Positions 52,253 through 63,894 are shown, counted from the stretch's first letter. The stretch: 64,000 nt of DNA from Bacteroidota bacterium (GCA_016721435.1 JADKIC010000021.1:7722-71721); one strand, 5' to 3'. Notes: generated by a model from the sequence alone, not told the origin. Program-made: numbers and translations.

Positions 52253-52393
52253 ATAGTAATTAGTTTTATGAATTTTGAACTGTCATTCCATAAGTTTGGA
52301 GGATCGGCAAATATTTTCTCCTCTTCGTGTGGACGAAATTGCAAAATTGAAGGCGCTAAAAGAAGCAGCAATTGACAAGTGGTCTCTCCTGCT

Positions 52394-53164
52394 TTACAGC
52401 CGGGATGCAGGAGTGGTTATTGCTTTGAAAAATGCTTCAGGAAAGCTTCTTTTTCTTTTGGAGATATCAATTTGTTCCCCATTGCTCATGAGGGCGCATC
52501 CGCCATCTCCCCGAATATACTTCTTGACTTCTCCTAAATTAATAAGCGAAGAATGATGCGCCCTGAAAAAATTATGTTCCAATAAAAGCTCTTCGTACTC
52601 GCCCATATTCTTTGAAGTCATGATGGTATCGCCTGACTTTAAATAAAAAACAGTGTACTGCCTGTCGGATTTCAAATAGAGAATATCGCTTACACGAACA
52701 ATACTCAAACCTTCAGTACTAGGCAACGCGATTTGAAACTGACCGGGATGGGTGTTTTGCATGTTTTGAATAAAGGCTTCCAGCTTTCTATTCAATTGAT
52801 TCTTCTGATGATTGCGAACCACTTTCTCCACTGCAGCTTTCAATTCATCCACATCAATCGGCTTTAATAAATAATCAATAGCGCAAAATTTTATGGCCTT
52901 CAGCGCATAATTTTCAAATGCAGTAGTAAAGACAATTTCAAATTTTATCTCCTCAAATTTATTCAACAAATCAAATCCGGTTTCCTTCTGCATCTCAATG
53001 TCGAGAAAAATGACATCGGGCATGCATTTTTTAATAAGCTGAAATCCTTCTGCCACCGTTGACGCATTTCCTACTACTTCTACTTCAGGACAGTACTGCT
53101 CCAACAAATTGGCAAGGAGTTTTGCGCTTCGTTGTTCGTCTTCTATTATAATGGCTTTAATCAT
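52394..53164 (-). CDS. LytTR response regulator
   Basis: A receiver domain with acidic pair ED at 8-9 and phospho-acceptor Asp 55 (VIFLDIEMQKETGFD) and Lys in DYLLKPID. A LytTR DNA-binding domain starts near residue 150 (ALPSTEGLSIVRVSDILYL) and contains FFRAHHSSLINL. It overlaps the sensor gene by ATGA and is its partner. It would turn the sensor signal into transcription, possibly of the T9SS genes next to it, though no binding site was identified. Confidence 0.9.
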   Translation of the reverse strand: MIKAIIIEDEQRSAKLLANLLEQYCPEVEVVGNASTVAEGFQLIKKCMPDVIFLDIEMQKETGFDLLNKFEEIKFEIVFTTAFENYALKAIKFCAIDYLLKPIDVDELKAAVEKVVRNHQKNQLNRKLEAFIQNMQNTHPGQFQIALPSTEGLSIVRVSDILYLKSDRQYTVFYLKSGDTIMTSKNMGEYEELLLEHNFFRAHHSSLINLGEVKKYIRGDGGCALMSNGEQIDISKRKRSFPEAFFKAITTPASRL

Positions 53165-56100
53165 AAATAATCTTCACCGGTTATTTCTATTTGCACTTTT
53201 GTTCCTGCCGCAGCTCCGGCCTCATCTTTTAAATCATACACCGCAATTTTGACTCTTTTATCCGTTATGCGCTCGAGCATTTGCATGCGTTCTTCGGTCA
53301 TTCTTATTCCCAGCGATTCATGACTTAACAGCTTCTTGCCTTTTATAGCGGCTGCAGCTTCCCTTCCAATACCATTGTCTTCGATCGTGCAAATTAACGT
53401 ATTATTGGATGAGCGGATCCGTATTTGCAGATTTCCATTAGTCGATTTATTCAGCAAGCCATGAACAATGGCATTCTCGACGTAGGGTTGTAAAGCATGG
53501 AGGGATTTCTACACTATCCCGGTTGATGTCTTCGTCAATAGCTATATGATAGGAGAATTTATTCGAGAATCGCAATGCTTCCAATTCCAGATAAAAGGTG
53601 AGCATGGCCACTTCATTTGCAATAGTAGTGGTATTTTTACTTGCATTTTGTAAAACAAGCCGTATAAGCCTTGAGAATTTAGAAAGATACTTCAAGGCGT
53701 TTTCCTTTTCAGAATCGGAAATAAATTGCTGTATAGAATTCAGGGAATTAAAAATGAAGTGCGGGTTCATTTGCGCGCTCAGTGCGGTCAATCGCGCTTC
53801 GGCAATTTGCTTGTTAATTTCACTCTTCAATTTTTTCCTCGCGTTTTATCTTCCTGATACGTAAAAATAAAGTAAGTAGGTTCCAAGAATAAGCAGCGTC
53901 AGCATCATTTGCCCGAAACAAATTGGTCTTCCAAAATGGTGGGACAATGCTTAAGTTAATACGCAGGCCTTCCGTATTCCAGACTCCATCATTATTAGAG
54001 GCAATAATATGCAATACATAATTTCCGGGTGGGATATTGGTGTAGCCGGCAATGCGATTGGTACCGCAAAAAACCATCTCCTTGTCAAAGCCTTCCAACT
54101 GATAAGCGAATTGATTCTTCTCCGGATGGTCAAAACTCAGCGCGCCCATCTCAAATGTGAAATAATTCTGCTTGTAGTCCAGGTTGATTAGAACAATGGA
54201 GTCGATTCCTCTTTCAAATTTCAACTCTTTATCAAAGACCTTAAAAGCAAGAATTCTCACCTGCGGAATATAGTTGTTCGATACAAGTGCCGCCGGGTTG
54301 AATACATTAAATCCATTAATTCCTCCAAAAAACAGCTCCCCCGATTTTAATTTTATTCCTGCAAAATTGTTGAACGCATTTCCCTGCAATCCATCCGACT
54401 CATCGAATTTTTTTACAGTGGATATTTCATTTTCGCTTTTAAAAGCAATTTTCATAATTCCGGAGGAAGTACTTATCCATACCTTATTTTCATTATCAAT
54501 CACCACTGATTTAATATCGCCATCCATCCCCCAGGCAGCACTATTAAAAATTGTAAAATCAGAGGTGCTGTTGTTCCACCGGTACAAGCCTTTGGTCGTC
54601 GCCATCCAAATATTTTTTCCGGCATCTTCAACAAACTGATGTACAGAGCCCGCGTTAAAACCATCCGAAAAGTTAAACGAATGCAAGACCTGAAAAGAAC
54701 CGGTGACATGCAGTATCCCCGTGCTACTGGTGGAAAGCCAAAGGGAGCCATCACTGCTCTCAAAAACTGTAAGATAATTGTTGGTCCTAAGTTGTTTTAT
54801 ATTTTCATTGTTATATTTTGTCTCAAATTTTTCACTGACCGGATTAAAGCTACAGACGCTACCGTTCGTACCCAGTAAAATATTTCCATCTTTTCTAACA
54901 AAGGCATCAAACACTTCGACTCCCGGCAATGAATTCGTATTGGTTTTACTATGAAAGTAATGCTTCCATTTTTTCGTATTTACATTATAATAATTCAGTC
55001 CGTTATCTGTCCCAATCCATAAATTATTGGAAGCATCTTTAGCGATGGTATAAATGATATTACTCGAAAGCGAATTGAAATTAAATGCCTCGTGTTTAAA
55101 GCAATCAAATGACCCGGTAGTTCTATTAAAATACATCATGCCTTCCTTCGCACCCAGCCATAAATTTCCCTTATCATCCTCAAGTCCCACTGTAATATCG
55201 TTCAAGCATAAGAATTGGGCTTCCCCGGTTGGAGAACGTATGAAATAAAATTATCAGGATAAGGTCGCATCCTGTCGATTCCTCCACGGTGTGTACCTAT
55301 CCAAATCAAACCCGATTGGTCTTCGAATACACATTGTGTTTTATCGTCCACCAAACTTTTAGTGTTGAAGATATCATGATTGTATTTTTTCCATTCACGG
55401 GTAACAGGATTAAAAACGATAATGCCGTTAAACCCTGTAGCCAACCAAATTCTTCCCGATTCATCACAGGTAATATTCCCAATAATGCGGAGACCGATGT
55501 ATTACAGTAATCTGCGTAATTAATTTTGTCGAGCGAATTTTGTTTAACATTAAAATAGAACAAGTCCGAATCCGAGGAGGCGATCCAGAGATTATTCATT
55601 TTATCCCGGCAAAATGAATTGACAGAGAGCCGGGCAAGATGAGATAGCAATGTATCCCGATGCGAAGGCGCAACAAAGCTTCTGGTTGTAGTATTAAACT
55701 GATGCAATCCCTGTAGCGTGGACACCCACAATAAGCCTTGCTCGCCCAAAGCCAGCCCTGTAATAAAATTTCTAGCGTAAAAAGCGGATTTCCCTCCACT
55801 GCTATCCTGAAAACAGGTGGTAAATTTTCGTGTGGTTTCATCAAAAGAGCAGAGGCCATTCCGGGTGCCGATCCAGATCTTTCCCGCATCATCTTCTACA
55901 ATAGCATTGATATACTTTGAACTTATTCCTGTTCTATCGCCTTCCCGAAAATAGAAATTGGTAACTTTTTCCACATCAGGATTCATGAAGCATAGAAAAT
56001 CGCCACCAAACCATAAACGGTTCCTGCTATCCCTCAAACCGCAGGTAATAAAATTTGAAGCCAATGAAAGACTATCCTTTTCTACAGTACGAAAAGTTTT

Positions 56101-56337
56101 GATGGAATAGCCGTCAAATTTATTCAGTCCATCATTTGTTCCAATCCAGATAAATCCATTCTTGTCTTGTAAAACACAATTGATATGATTACTTGTTAAA
56201 CCATTTTCAATGGAGAGATGCTGAAAAGAAGTGGGAAGAACCTGAGCAGTTGCAGCATGGCAATAGATGAGCAAAATAAATGCTGACACTACATATTTTA
56301 TTTTGCACAAATACATCAATCGTATGATTCTTATCAA
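53161..56337 (-). CDS. Propeller-type LytS sensor kinase (frameshifted, one gene)
   Basis: A signal peptide (SAFILLIYCHAATAQ) opens two-component regulator propeller blades (HINCVLQDKNGFIWIGTNDG and others), then a Y_Y_Y domain (FAYQLEGFDKEMVF). A membrane helix (MMLTLLILGTYLLYF) follows, then the His_kinase domain with phospho-His in QMNPHFIFNSLNSIQQF and an ATPase lid (CTIEDNGIGREAA). The frames 55306-56337, 55202-55444, 53820-55205, 53447-53830 and 53161-53457 belong together; breaks are near 55479, 55210, 53913, 53865, 53829 and 53505-53515. About 1050 residues. Confidence 0.8.
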
Positions 56338-56897
56338 ATATAGGCAAATATTTGATAATTAAAAATCTATATTTCTTTCACTTGACAACTGTAGGTGTTG
56401 AATTGACCGGCGGGAAGAAAGAAATCCTCAGGAACGACAAGCAGAAAATTCTATGCTGCCTTTTACAAGTAACTCCACCACGTTTTGTCTGCGATACCCA
56501 GTGTACGCTGTGGTTAAAAGAGTCTTTCTGCTACTAAAATCAGTTCCCCTTTCTTCCTATTTAGATTTATAAATAGTATTGGAACCTGACTTCTTTTGCA
56601 AATCTTTTTTTTAACACGGAGGGCGCAAAATTTTGCACAGAGAAACCCGGAGAGATTAAAGAGAAAAGGTGATTCATCTTTTCCAAATACTTTGTGATCT
56701 CTGTGTGATGCGCTGTGTCCTCTGTGGTTAAAAAGAGTCTTTCTGCTACTAAAATCCAGTTCCCTTTTTGTCTTATCTGTTTTAAAAATGATGGATGGGC
56801 CGCAGATGTATTATGATCTATTATGATTTATTATGATCCGGTACTGCTTAACCATGTGTCCTATTTAGTTAGTAAGCGTTATGATACGGCTGGATTT
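56338..56897. other. Intergenic region with repeats, no gene
   Basis: It contains a 49-base direct repeat (described separately) and CACGGAGGGCGCAAAATTTTG / CTCTGTGTGATGCG segments of the dispersed intergenic class. I see no supported gene. Confidence 0.45.
56508..56770. repeat. Direct repeat of about 49 bases
   Basis: The sequence GCTGTGGTTAAAAGAGTCTT then TCTGCTACTAAAATCAGTTCC at 56508-56556 recurs at about 56722-56770 with single-base differences, mostly in A, C and T runs. Confidence 0.6.
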
Positions 56898-56975
56898 TTA
56901 TTCCTTCACAAACTTCCCATACAGCAATTCCCCTGTCAACACTCCGGTCAATTACAAATCCACTTTTGACCGATT
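56898..56975 (-). pseudogene. Remnant of a T9SS C-terminal sorting domain
   Basis: The minus strand codes GVLTGELLYGKFVKE and a stop at 56898, matching the ends of other sorting domains here (GEYLYGKFLKK, LYGKFVKS). No open frame precedes it. It is likely the tail of a lost gene. Confidence 0.45.
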
Positions 56976-57053
56976 ATCCAGAGCATGCAAAACAAATGTA
57001 TCCATTATAATTCATATAATGGATACTCCTTAATCATCCCCTTGTTATATGCC

Positions 57054-57506
57054 TTACTTCTTAACAAAAAATATTCTCGTTATAAATATCCCCTTACTAT
57101 CGTCTTTTCCGGCGTCGGATTCAACTCCACTTGTGATAAACGCAACAGACCATCCCTCTTTCACTACTTCGTTTATTTTTGCTGCAATTACCGCGTCGTT
57201 GGATGCCACATTACCAAAATTTATTCCCATCATGCTGTAGAAGTTTAACAATTTAGTCTCCTTCAGGTTCAACCCTCCTTCCTTCACATCTTCTCTGTCC
57301 ACCTCATCTTGCTTCGATTTTTTTCCTTCGCGAACAGTGGTAAGAGCATTCACATCCATGGTGCCCTGTGCATCCACAATTCTTGAACGTCCTAAACCCA
57401 TTGGCACAATTGACTCCACTATCGTTACCACTTTGTACTCCTGTGCTGAAACAGTCAACGTAGCCATTAAGCTCATTACAATGAATAGTCCTCTCATTTT
57501 TTTCAT
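57054..57506 (-). CDS. Small exported protein of unknown function
   Basis: A signal peptide (LFIVMSLMATLTVSAQ) is followed by about 130 residues with EYKVVTIVESIVPMGLGRSR and DREDVKEGGLNLKETKLLNF. Its C-terminal half has an alternating alpha/beta feel (VIAAKINEVVKEGWSVAFI). No family is recognised. It ends FFVKK. Confidence 0.6.
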   Translation of the reverse strand: MKKMRGLFIVMSLMATLTVSAQEYKVVTIVESIVPMGLGRSRIVDAQGTMDVNALTTVREGKKSKQDEVDREDVKEGGLNLKETKLLNFYSMMGINFGNVASNDAVIAAKINEVVKEGWSVAFITSGVESDAGKDDSKGIFITRIFFVKK

Positions 57507-57785
57507 ATGGTCTTTGTTTTAATTTTTTATACTCCTATGGCTCCTGAGTATGTGCCCCGTTTGTTGGAGTGGGTTCTGGTCTCCACTGTAGTAATTTCAG
57601 ACTCTTTGCAGGGTTGGTATTTTATACCTGCTCGTAACGAATGCCACCGTGTGATGGTACAATTAGTCGTCATTCAAAAATAATTAAATTAATCCTGCAT
57701 GTTTATCCGGGTATGTGTTTTGTTGTAAATTTTTTGTTCATCAAATGTTAGCAACTCCTATTATTTCAATGCAGGCTAACAAAAA

Positions 57786-58232
57786 TCATAGCATTTTTTC
57801 AAAGCATATACTACGCTCTACCTTCTCATATTGACCATAATTTGGAATGATATAATACCCACACTTTTTATACAATCCGATGGCTTCCTGCATTTTATCG
57901 CCTGTCTCTAAAATACATTTTTCAAAACCCAATTCTCTTGCCCAATTTTCCAACTCCTTTAAAACGGCTACGGCGATTCCTTTGCCACGCATTTCTACCG
58001 GCACAAACATTCTTTTTATTTCCATGGTGGAAGGACTGTACTTTTTCATTGCACCACAACCCACCGCTTCATTGTTGCTTACAGCAATTACAACATTATT
58101 GATTAAGTCGATTTTATTAAATTGCACAAAGAAATCATTCATGGCTCCATTTTTTATAGCCAGGTCTTTGTCGAGTGCTATAACCAGCCGTTGGAAATCT
58201 TTGTTTTCGGAATTCGTTCGTGTTAATGTTAT
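57786..58232 (-). CDS. GNAT family N-acetyltransferase
   Basis: I start it at ATG 58232 (MITLTRTNSENKDFQ), since the frame from 58280 adds only 16 uncharacteristic residues. The acetyl-CoA motif VPVEMRGKGIAVAVL is present, with EIKRMFV before it and KCILETGDKMQEAIGLYKK after. It probably acetylates a small amine or amino acid. Confidence 0.85.
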   Translation of the reverse strand: MTLTRTNSENKDFQRLVIALDKDLAIKNGAMNDFFVQFNKIDLINNVVIAVSNNEAVGCGAMKKYSPSTMEIKRMFVPVEMRGKGIAVAVLKELENWARELGFEKCILETGDKMQEAIGLYKKCGYYIIPNYGQYEKVERSICFEKML

Positions 58233-58394
58233 CATCGTTGGTACTTGGTTTATCCAGATTGCCTGCAAAATCAGATACAAAGGAAGTTAAAACAGTCGGA
58301 ATGAAAATGATTCCTGAATGCAACATGGAAGTTTCTGAAGCTTCCTGCCGGGTAACAGGAACTATACCAGCGTCCAGGAAGGAAAGCGAACTCT

Positions 58395-59282
58395 TTAATC
58401 CATCTTCAGCACCCTTTCTGTAAACTTCGAAGCACCATTTTCAAGATGTACCGTGTAAACCCCTGCATTGAACTGACTGCAATCTATGGCAAGCCGGCTG
58501 CTGTAGTTATCCTTCTCATAAACGGTACTCCCTAATACATCTCTAATGGTTAAGTGATGGTTGCCCGACGAGGGAGCGGTGATGTACATAGCATTGCTAC
58601 ACGGGTTAGGGTAAACACGGATTGCACTTTTTACCGGATTACTTTCAATGGCCGTGGAATAATCGAGCGAGATATCGTCAATGTAGAGCATGGTGCCTGA
58701 GGTGGGGTTAGCATTAACGCTGCTCATAAATCCAATGCTTAAGGTATCCGGTAGGACTCCGGAAGTATAGTTGACAGGTATTTCTGCGAGGGTATAGTTA
58801 GGAGTGTTGGCAGAAAGATAGAATATTCCAGAGCCAATGGAAGTGTGCAAACCAGTCCATTTAGATAAAAATATACCGCAAAGGGCTGTATCATTCCCCG
58901 GGTTGATGTACTTATACCAAAACTTCAATTTTGTGGGACGTTGTGCAAATGGCCATCCGTAAAAATAATTAACAGGACCCGCCGAAAACGAACCATAGCT
59001 CATCGTGCCGGAGAAGTTAGTGGAAGTCGGCCCGGCCTGAGTTTGAAGCAATGCCGCATATTGCCCCGAATGCGCATCCGTAGTTTTTCTGGTGGTAGCA
59101 GTTCCAACAAAAATGTTCTGATCAAACGTATAAAAAGAATCCGGCACCTCGAAATTGGTAAACGTCTGCCACGACTCTAAACCGCCATTGTTGATCTGCT
59201 GGGCGGTGGCGGGGAGATGGAAGGCGAGGAGGAGGGAGAGGGAGAGGGAGAGGGAGAGGGAGAGGGAGAATAGGATTTTCAT
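58395..59282 (-). CDS. T9SS protein with PCMD-like domain and repeat-coded signal peptide
   Basis: The signal peptide reads MKILFSLSLSLSLSLSLLL and ends LPATAQ. Its Ser-Leu pairs come from six perfect GGGAGA hexamers (59234-59269). The mature part has NGGLESWQTF at its start and LYIDDISLDY, a PCMD-like beta-sandwich for carbohydrate binding. The C-terminus (VYPNPCSNAMYI to RVLKMD) is a sorting domain. Copy number changes would lengthen the hydrophobic core by two residues each, in frame. Confidence 0.82.
   Translation of the reverse strand: MKILFSLSLSLSLSLSLLLAFHLPATAQQINNGGLESWQTFTNFEVPDSFYTFDQNIFVGTATTRKTTDAHSGQYAALLQTQAGPTSTNFSGTMSYGSFSAGPVNYFYGWPFAQRPTKLKFWYKYINPGNDTALCGIFLSKWTGLHTSIGSGIFYLSANTPNYTLAEIPVNYTSGVLPDTLSIGFMSSVNANPTSGTMLYIDDISLDYSTAIESNPVKSAIRVYPNPCSNAMYITAPSSGNHHLTIRDVLGSTVYEKDNYSSRLAIDCSQFNAGVYTVHLENGASKFTERVLKMD
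59234..59269 (-). repeat. Hexanucleotide microsatellite (GGGAGA)6
   Basis: Six perfect tandem copies lie inside the signal peptide codons of the T9SS gene at 58395-59282. Confidence 0.85.
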
Positions 59283-59476
59283 TGGTAGAGGAGGTTGAAG
59301 TAATTTGCAAGATAGGATTATTTTGATTCATGAGACTTTGGAAAAGTGCCAGAAAACATAAGTGGCTATTTTAGTATTTATATTCTCTGTATTCCTGTTT
59401 TGTAAATATATTAATTCCTTTTCATTATTCATTTTAAATGACTGAGGGTCGCCCATACGGGGATATAGGAAAGAAT

Positions 59477-62349
59477 CTACGCCACCATCCCCATCACAAA
59501 CACCTCCACAAATTCTTTCATCTTAGCGATAATCCGTTCTCCTATTTCCTTCGCCTGCAAAATACTTGGCCGGTTGCCTAAGCACTTTAATACTTCATCC
59601 CGCAAAGGAGTTTGGCCACTGAAGATGTAGGTTTCGATGAGGGCGTTAAATTGTTCTTTGTCCAGGCTTTCTTCTTCGCAGAGTTTGGCGAGGGCCAATA
59701 CTTTTTGTTCTTGCCAGTATTTTTCGAATTCATCCTGGATGTTGTCGGCATCGTCAATCTTTGGGAGATTTTCTTCAATGAATTTTTCAATGAGTTCGCG
59801 TTTGCTTCTCAGTTGCACTTCGCCGCCTAATAATTTCAGGATTTCATTTTTTTGCTTCTGGGCATCGCTGGTTTTGGTTTGCTTTAGCTGGCCAGCAGTT
59901 TGATGATGTATGCTACGTTGACCAAGTCGCGGTGAATGAGTTCCAGTTCAAAATCGATATCGTCTAAAATGGAGGTCTTTTGTTTGGCGTTGTCTTGCTT
60001 TACCTTGTCGTATAAGTCGAGGTATTTGCTCTTGTAGTTCTCAAAGGTTTGTTCATCGATGCCCAGACTTTCCCAGTTGAAATCGGTGTAGGAGGCCAAT
60101 ACGTTCTTCACCCGCAATAACGCGCGGAAGGCCTGCACGAAAGCTAACTCTTCTTCCTCGGTCACCAACTCCGCCACGCTTTGCCAGGTGGGCGCGATCG
60201 TTAAGAGATTATTTAGGGCTTCATTAAACTTTTCCGCTATAGATGCATACGGAGGAAGAATGATTTCTTCAATGGCTTCTTTGTTCGAGAAAAGTGTGAT
60301 GGCTGTATCGGTGGCTGCTTTCAGATTGCGGAAGCATAAAATATTGCCTTGCGATTTTTGTTCGCCGAGCGTGCGGTTGGTTCTGGAATAAGCCTGAATC
60401 AATCCATGGTACTTTAAGTTCTTATCAACGTAAAGTGTATTTACTTTCTTCGCGTCAAAACCGGTGAGGAGCATGTTTACCACCAACACTAAATCCAGAC
60501 GATCTTTTTCATCGTTGAAACTTTCCTTCTCGCGCTCTTTTAACCGTTTGCTGATGTCTTTAAAGTAATTCTCAAAAGCCTGACTGTCCTTTGTTGAAAA
60601 GGCAGTGCCGTATTGTTTGTTATAGTCGTCAATGAACTCTTCTAACTTATCACGGGTATGGCTTGCTTTGTACACCGGATCAGAGTGGGCAGCCATCGAC
60701 CATTCTTCATCGGGTAAATAATCCTGTGCCGCATCGTCTTCTTCGTTGGTGCCAAAGGTGAAGATGGTGGCGATGCGTAAGTCGTGTTCTCCAGCCAGTT
60801 TTTTTCTTCTGAAGATTTCGTAGTATTTGATTAAGGTATCAATGCCGGTGGTGGCAAAGAGGGCGGAGTATTCTTTGTTAAATGTTTTCTGTCCGTGGTA
60901 GGCAATGATGTAATCGGCAATTTTCTCTAAGCGTTTGGTATCGTTCAATACTTCGGCTTTATCAATATCCTCCACATCTATATCTATAAAAGTATTTCCT
61001 TTTTGCTTGTACTTACCCACGTATTCAATACCAAAACGCAGTACATTCTGATCGCGGATGGCATCGGTGATGACATATTTATGCAAACAGTTACCGAATA
61101 AATCCTTCGTAGTGCGTTTTCCGAATTCGTTTTTGTTGGCATTATCGGCGAAGATGGGTGTGCCCGTGAAGCCGAACAACTGACTCTTGTGAAAATAGTT
61201 TGTGATCCGTTCGCGGGTCTCTCCAAACTGACTGCGATGACATTCATCAAAAATGAAAACAATTTTCTTGTCCTTTAAATGCTCCAGTTTGTTTTCATAA
61301 TGCGCTTTGGTGATGGCGTTGTTCAGCTTCTGAATGGTGGTGAGCACCAGTTTTGTATCGTCGATGAGTTGTTTGACCAACGACCGGATATCATCTGTTA
61401 CATCAACACTTCCCTTTTTAAAGCTGTTGAACTCCTGCATGGTTTGGTAATCCAGATCTTTGCGATCGACCACAAATACTACTTTGTGGACATGGGGCAA
61501 ATCCATGATGATCTGGCTGGCTTTGAAAGAGGTTAATGTTTTTCCCGAACCGGTGGTATGCCAGATGTAGCCGTTCTCATTGCCGGTGCTGACTTGTTTA
61601 ATGATGGCCTCGGTGGCAAAGTATTGATACGGGCGCAGCACCATCATGCTTTTAAAAGTTTCATTCATCACCACATAATGCGCAATGAATTTACCCAGAT
61701 GATCCGTATTCAGAAATGCAGCGGCAAATGCACTTAGCTCAGTGGTATTGCGATTGTTTTCATCCGCCCAGAAGAAGGTTTGTTTTACGGATTGCAGGCG
61801 ATTGTTGGCAAGGTACTTTGTATTCACGCCATTGCTGATGACAAACAATTGCACATACTGAAACAAACCATGATTGCTCCAAAACGAATGACGCTGATAA
61901 CGATTAATTTGATTGAACGCTTCCTTGATTTCAATTCCCCTACGTTTCAATTCTATTTGCACCAGTGGCAAACCGTTTACCAATAGCGTTACATCATAGC
62001 GGTTGAAAAATGAACCTTGCTGCTGTACCTGATTGGTGACCTGATATAAATTGGTAGACCAATCTTCATTGTTGAAGAAGCGTACATAAAATGAAGTTGA
62101 GTCTTCTTTTGCCAAATGAAAACGATCTCTGAGTGTTTTCGCTTTTTCAAATACATTGCCTTTGGCCAGGTGGTTGAGAATGGCATCAAATTCTTTAGCG
62201 GTAAATTTCGTTTTGTTGAAAGCCTCTAACTGTGACTTAAGATTAGAAACAAAAGCATCGCCATCATGAATCTGAACCGAATCATAACCCAGGCTGATCA
62301 ATTGCCGGATCAAATCATTTTCTAAGAGGGCTTCGCTTTGACGGCTCAT
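59477..62349 (-). CDS. hsdR: Type I restriction enzyme, subunit R (frameshifted near the end)
   Basis: The nuclease motif is visible as YDVTLLVNG and QIELKRRG (D119, E133, K135). Walker A TGSGKT is at 266-271 and DECH at 368-371, with helicase motif FTGTPIF later. HsdR cuts unmodified DNA after ATP-driven translocation. One base is lost near 59893; restored, LLAQLKQTKTSDAQKQ joins the tail 59477-59818. Joined length about 957. The Fic gene ends with TAA immediately before this ATG. Confidence 0.92.
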
Positions 62350-63894
62350 TTATTCAGTTGTAAAAATTTCTTTAAATACCTTTTCTATTTTAAGTACTTC
62401 CTTTTCGGTTAACATTTTAAATTCTTTTTCTTTGCCTCTTTTCGTTAAAACACCTTTATGCTGCTGTAAAAAACGAACCAATGTGGCGATCAATTTATCC
62501 GGCATTTCAAAATGGTTATCTATGTACTTTTTAAATGCATCGTATTGGATCAAATAATTTACCTCTTCCGGAATAACTCTCTTAATGGTGTCTTCCGTAC
62601 AATCGTATAAAAACTCAGCTTGCTTGGTGGCATCGTAGTATCTGTACAAATCAATCGTTTCATTTAATACTTCTACATTATGATCGGGAGTTTCTTTCCA
62701 TTTTATATGATCAAGCAGCGGGTGAGAATACGATTCCAATACTCTTCTGTAATCATCAATTTTATCAAGGATAGAAGCAGAGACAGGAAAAATAACACCT
62801 TGTTGCGTAAATTTTTTGGTTGCAAGCACGTGATGGATAATGTAGCGATGCAACCGGCCATTACCATCTTCAAAAGGATGGATAAAAACAAAGCCGAATG
62901 CAATCAAGGCTGCTGCCAATACGGCATCAAAATCATCTTCTGATTCTAATAATTCGTTAGTCTTTAATAAACCGGTGATGAGTTGATCAAGATCCTGCCA
63001 TCTGGCTGAAACATGTTCCGGAATGGGTTCGCCTGTTGTTCTGTCGTGCTCCCCTACAAAGCCTCCCTTTTTTCGGAAGCCCATTTCCATAAAGCGTCCG
63101 TTTTCAATAACTATTTGTTGCAGGCGGTTCAGCTCTTCGGTGCTTAAGGGTTTGCCTCCTGCCTGTCCAATGGCTTTTCCCCAACGGGCAGCTCTTGCGT
63201 TTGGCGGGTTCTCCCCTTCAATGGTAAAGGATGCTTTTGAATCTTTTAATAGTAAAAATGAGGAAGCTCTTTGCAACACCTCCTTATGCACCTTTTTTAA
63301 ATACTTGTTTTGTTGTTCGGATAAATTACCTGCTATACGTTCATTTAATTTCTCGGTTTTAAAAATCAGTGGACAAAAATCTACCGTGCCCGGTAAATTA
63401 TTGATGATGCGATGACGAGGAGAACTTGTGCCTTTAATGGCAAATTGCAAACTTTCATCAATTAATGGAACAGCATCTTTTATTGTTAAATCAGGAATGT
63501 TGAGCTTATCATTCATTAACCACTCATACAAAAACCAAATTTTGCGGCTATACAAACCCTTTGGTTCTATTAGCAGTAAGCTAAGTATTTGTCTTTTTGA
63601 TAATTTCTCAAACAGTTTTTTAAAAACCAATAAATTGACGCCTTCGTATTTCAGGGCGAAAACTAACTGCTTATAAAGTGTTTCTTCCGGTTTATGTTTT
63701 GGCGTGAATACTCTCCAGCCATCCGATTCGTACTTTTTGTTTTTATCACTGATTACGGCTATGTATTCAGGAATTGGTACAGGTAATTTTAATGTTTCAA
63801 TTATTGCTGCATACCCCACCACAGCTCCTGCCTCAGGTAGCTTTCTTCCATGAAAAGAAGGTACTTTTTGTGAAAACCGGGTATTTAACTTCAT
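62350..63894 (-). CDS. Fic domain protein
   Basis: A 514-residue Fic protein. The catalytic loop HPFEDGNGRLHR is at 339-350, complete with His and both Arg. The inhibitory motif SFTIEG (S-x-x-x-E-G) is at 222-227, as in class II Fic enzymes, so it is probably self-restrained. Fic enzymes usually transfer AMP to protein targets. A long N-terminal region (to about 200) is of unknown function. Its stop touches the HsdR start, so it is in the restriction operon; the target could be part of that system. Confidence 0.9.
   Translation of the reverse strand: MKLNTRFSQKVPSFHGRKLPEAGAVVGYAAIIETLKLPVPIPEYIAVISDKNKKYESDGWRVFTPKHKPEETLYKQLVFALKYEGVNLLVFKKLFEKLSKRQILSLLLIEPKGLYSRKIWFLYEWLMNDKLNIPDLTIKDAVPLIDESLQFAIKGTSSPRHRIINNLPGTVDFCPLIFKTEKLNERIAGNLSEQQNKYLKKVHKEVLQRASSFLLLKDSKASFTIEGENPPNARAARWGKAIGQAGGKPLSTEELNRLQQIVIENGRFMEMGFRKKGGFVGEHDRTTGEPIPEHVSARWQDLDQLITGLLKTNELLESEDDFDAVLAAALIAFGFVFIHPFEDGNGRLHRYIIHHVLATKKFTQQGVIFPVSASILDKIDDYRRVLESYSHPLLDHIKWKETPDHNVEVLNETIDLYRYYDATKQAEFLYDCTEDTIKRVIPEEVNYLIQYDAFKKYIDNHFEMPDKLIATLVRFLQQHKGVLTKRGKEKEFKMLTEKEVLKIEKVFKEIFTTE

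Noticed and set aside
53820..53860. Separate kinase gene starting at 53830
   Set aside because: The preceding frame encodes the membrane helix and linker directly upstream; one extra A explains the split.
59234..59269. Possible CRISPR-like array
   Set aside because: Pure six-base tandem copies without spacers; this is a microsatellite.
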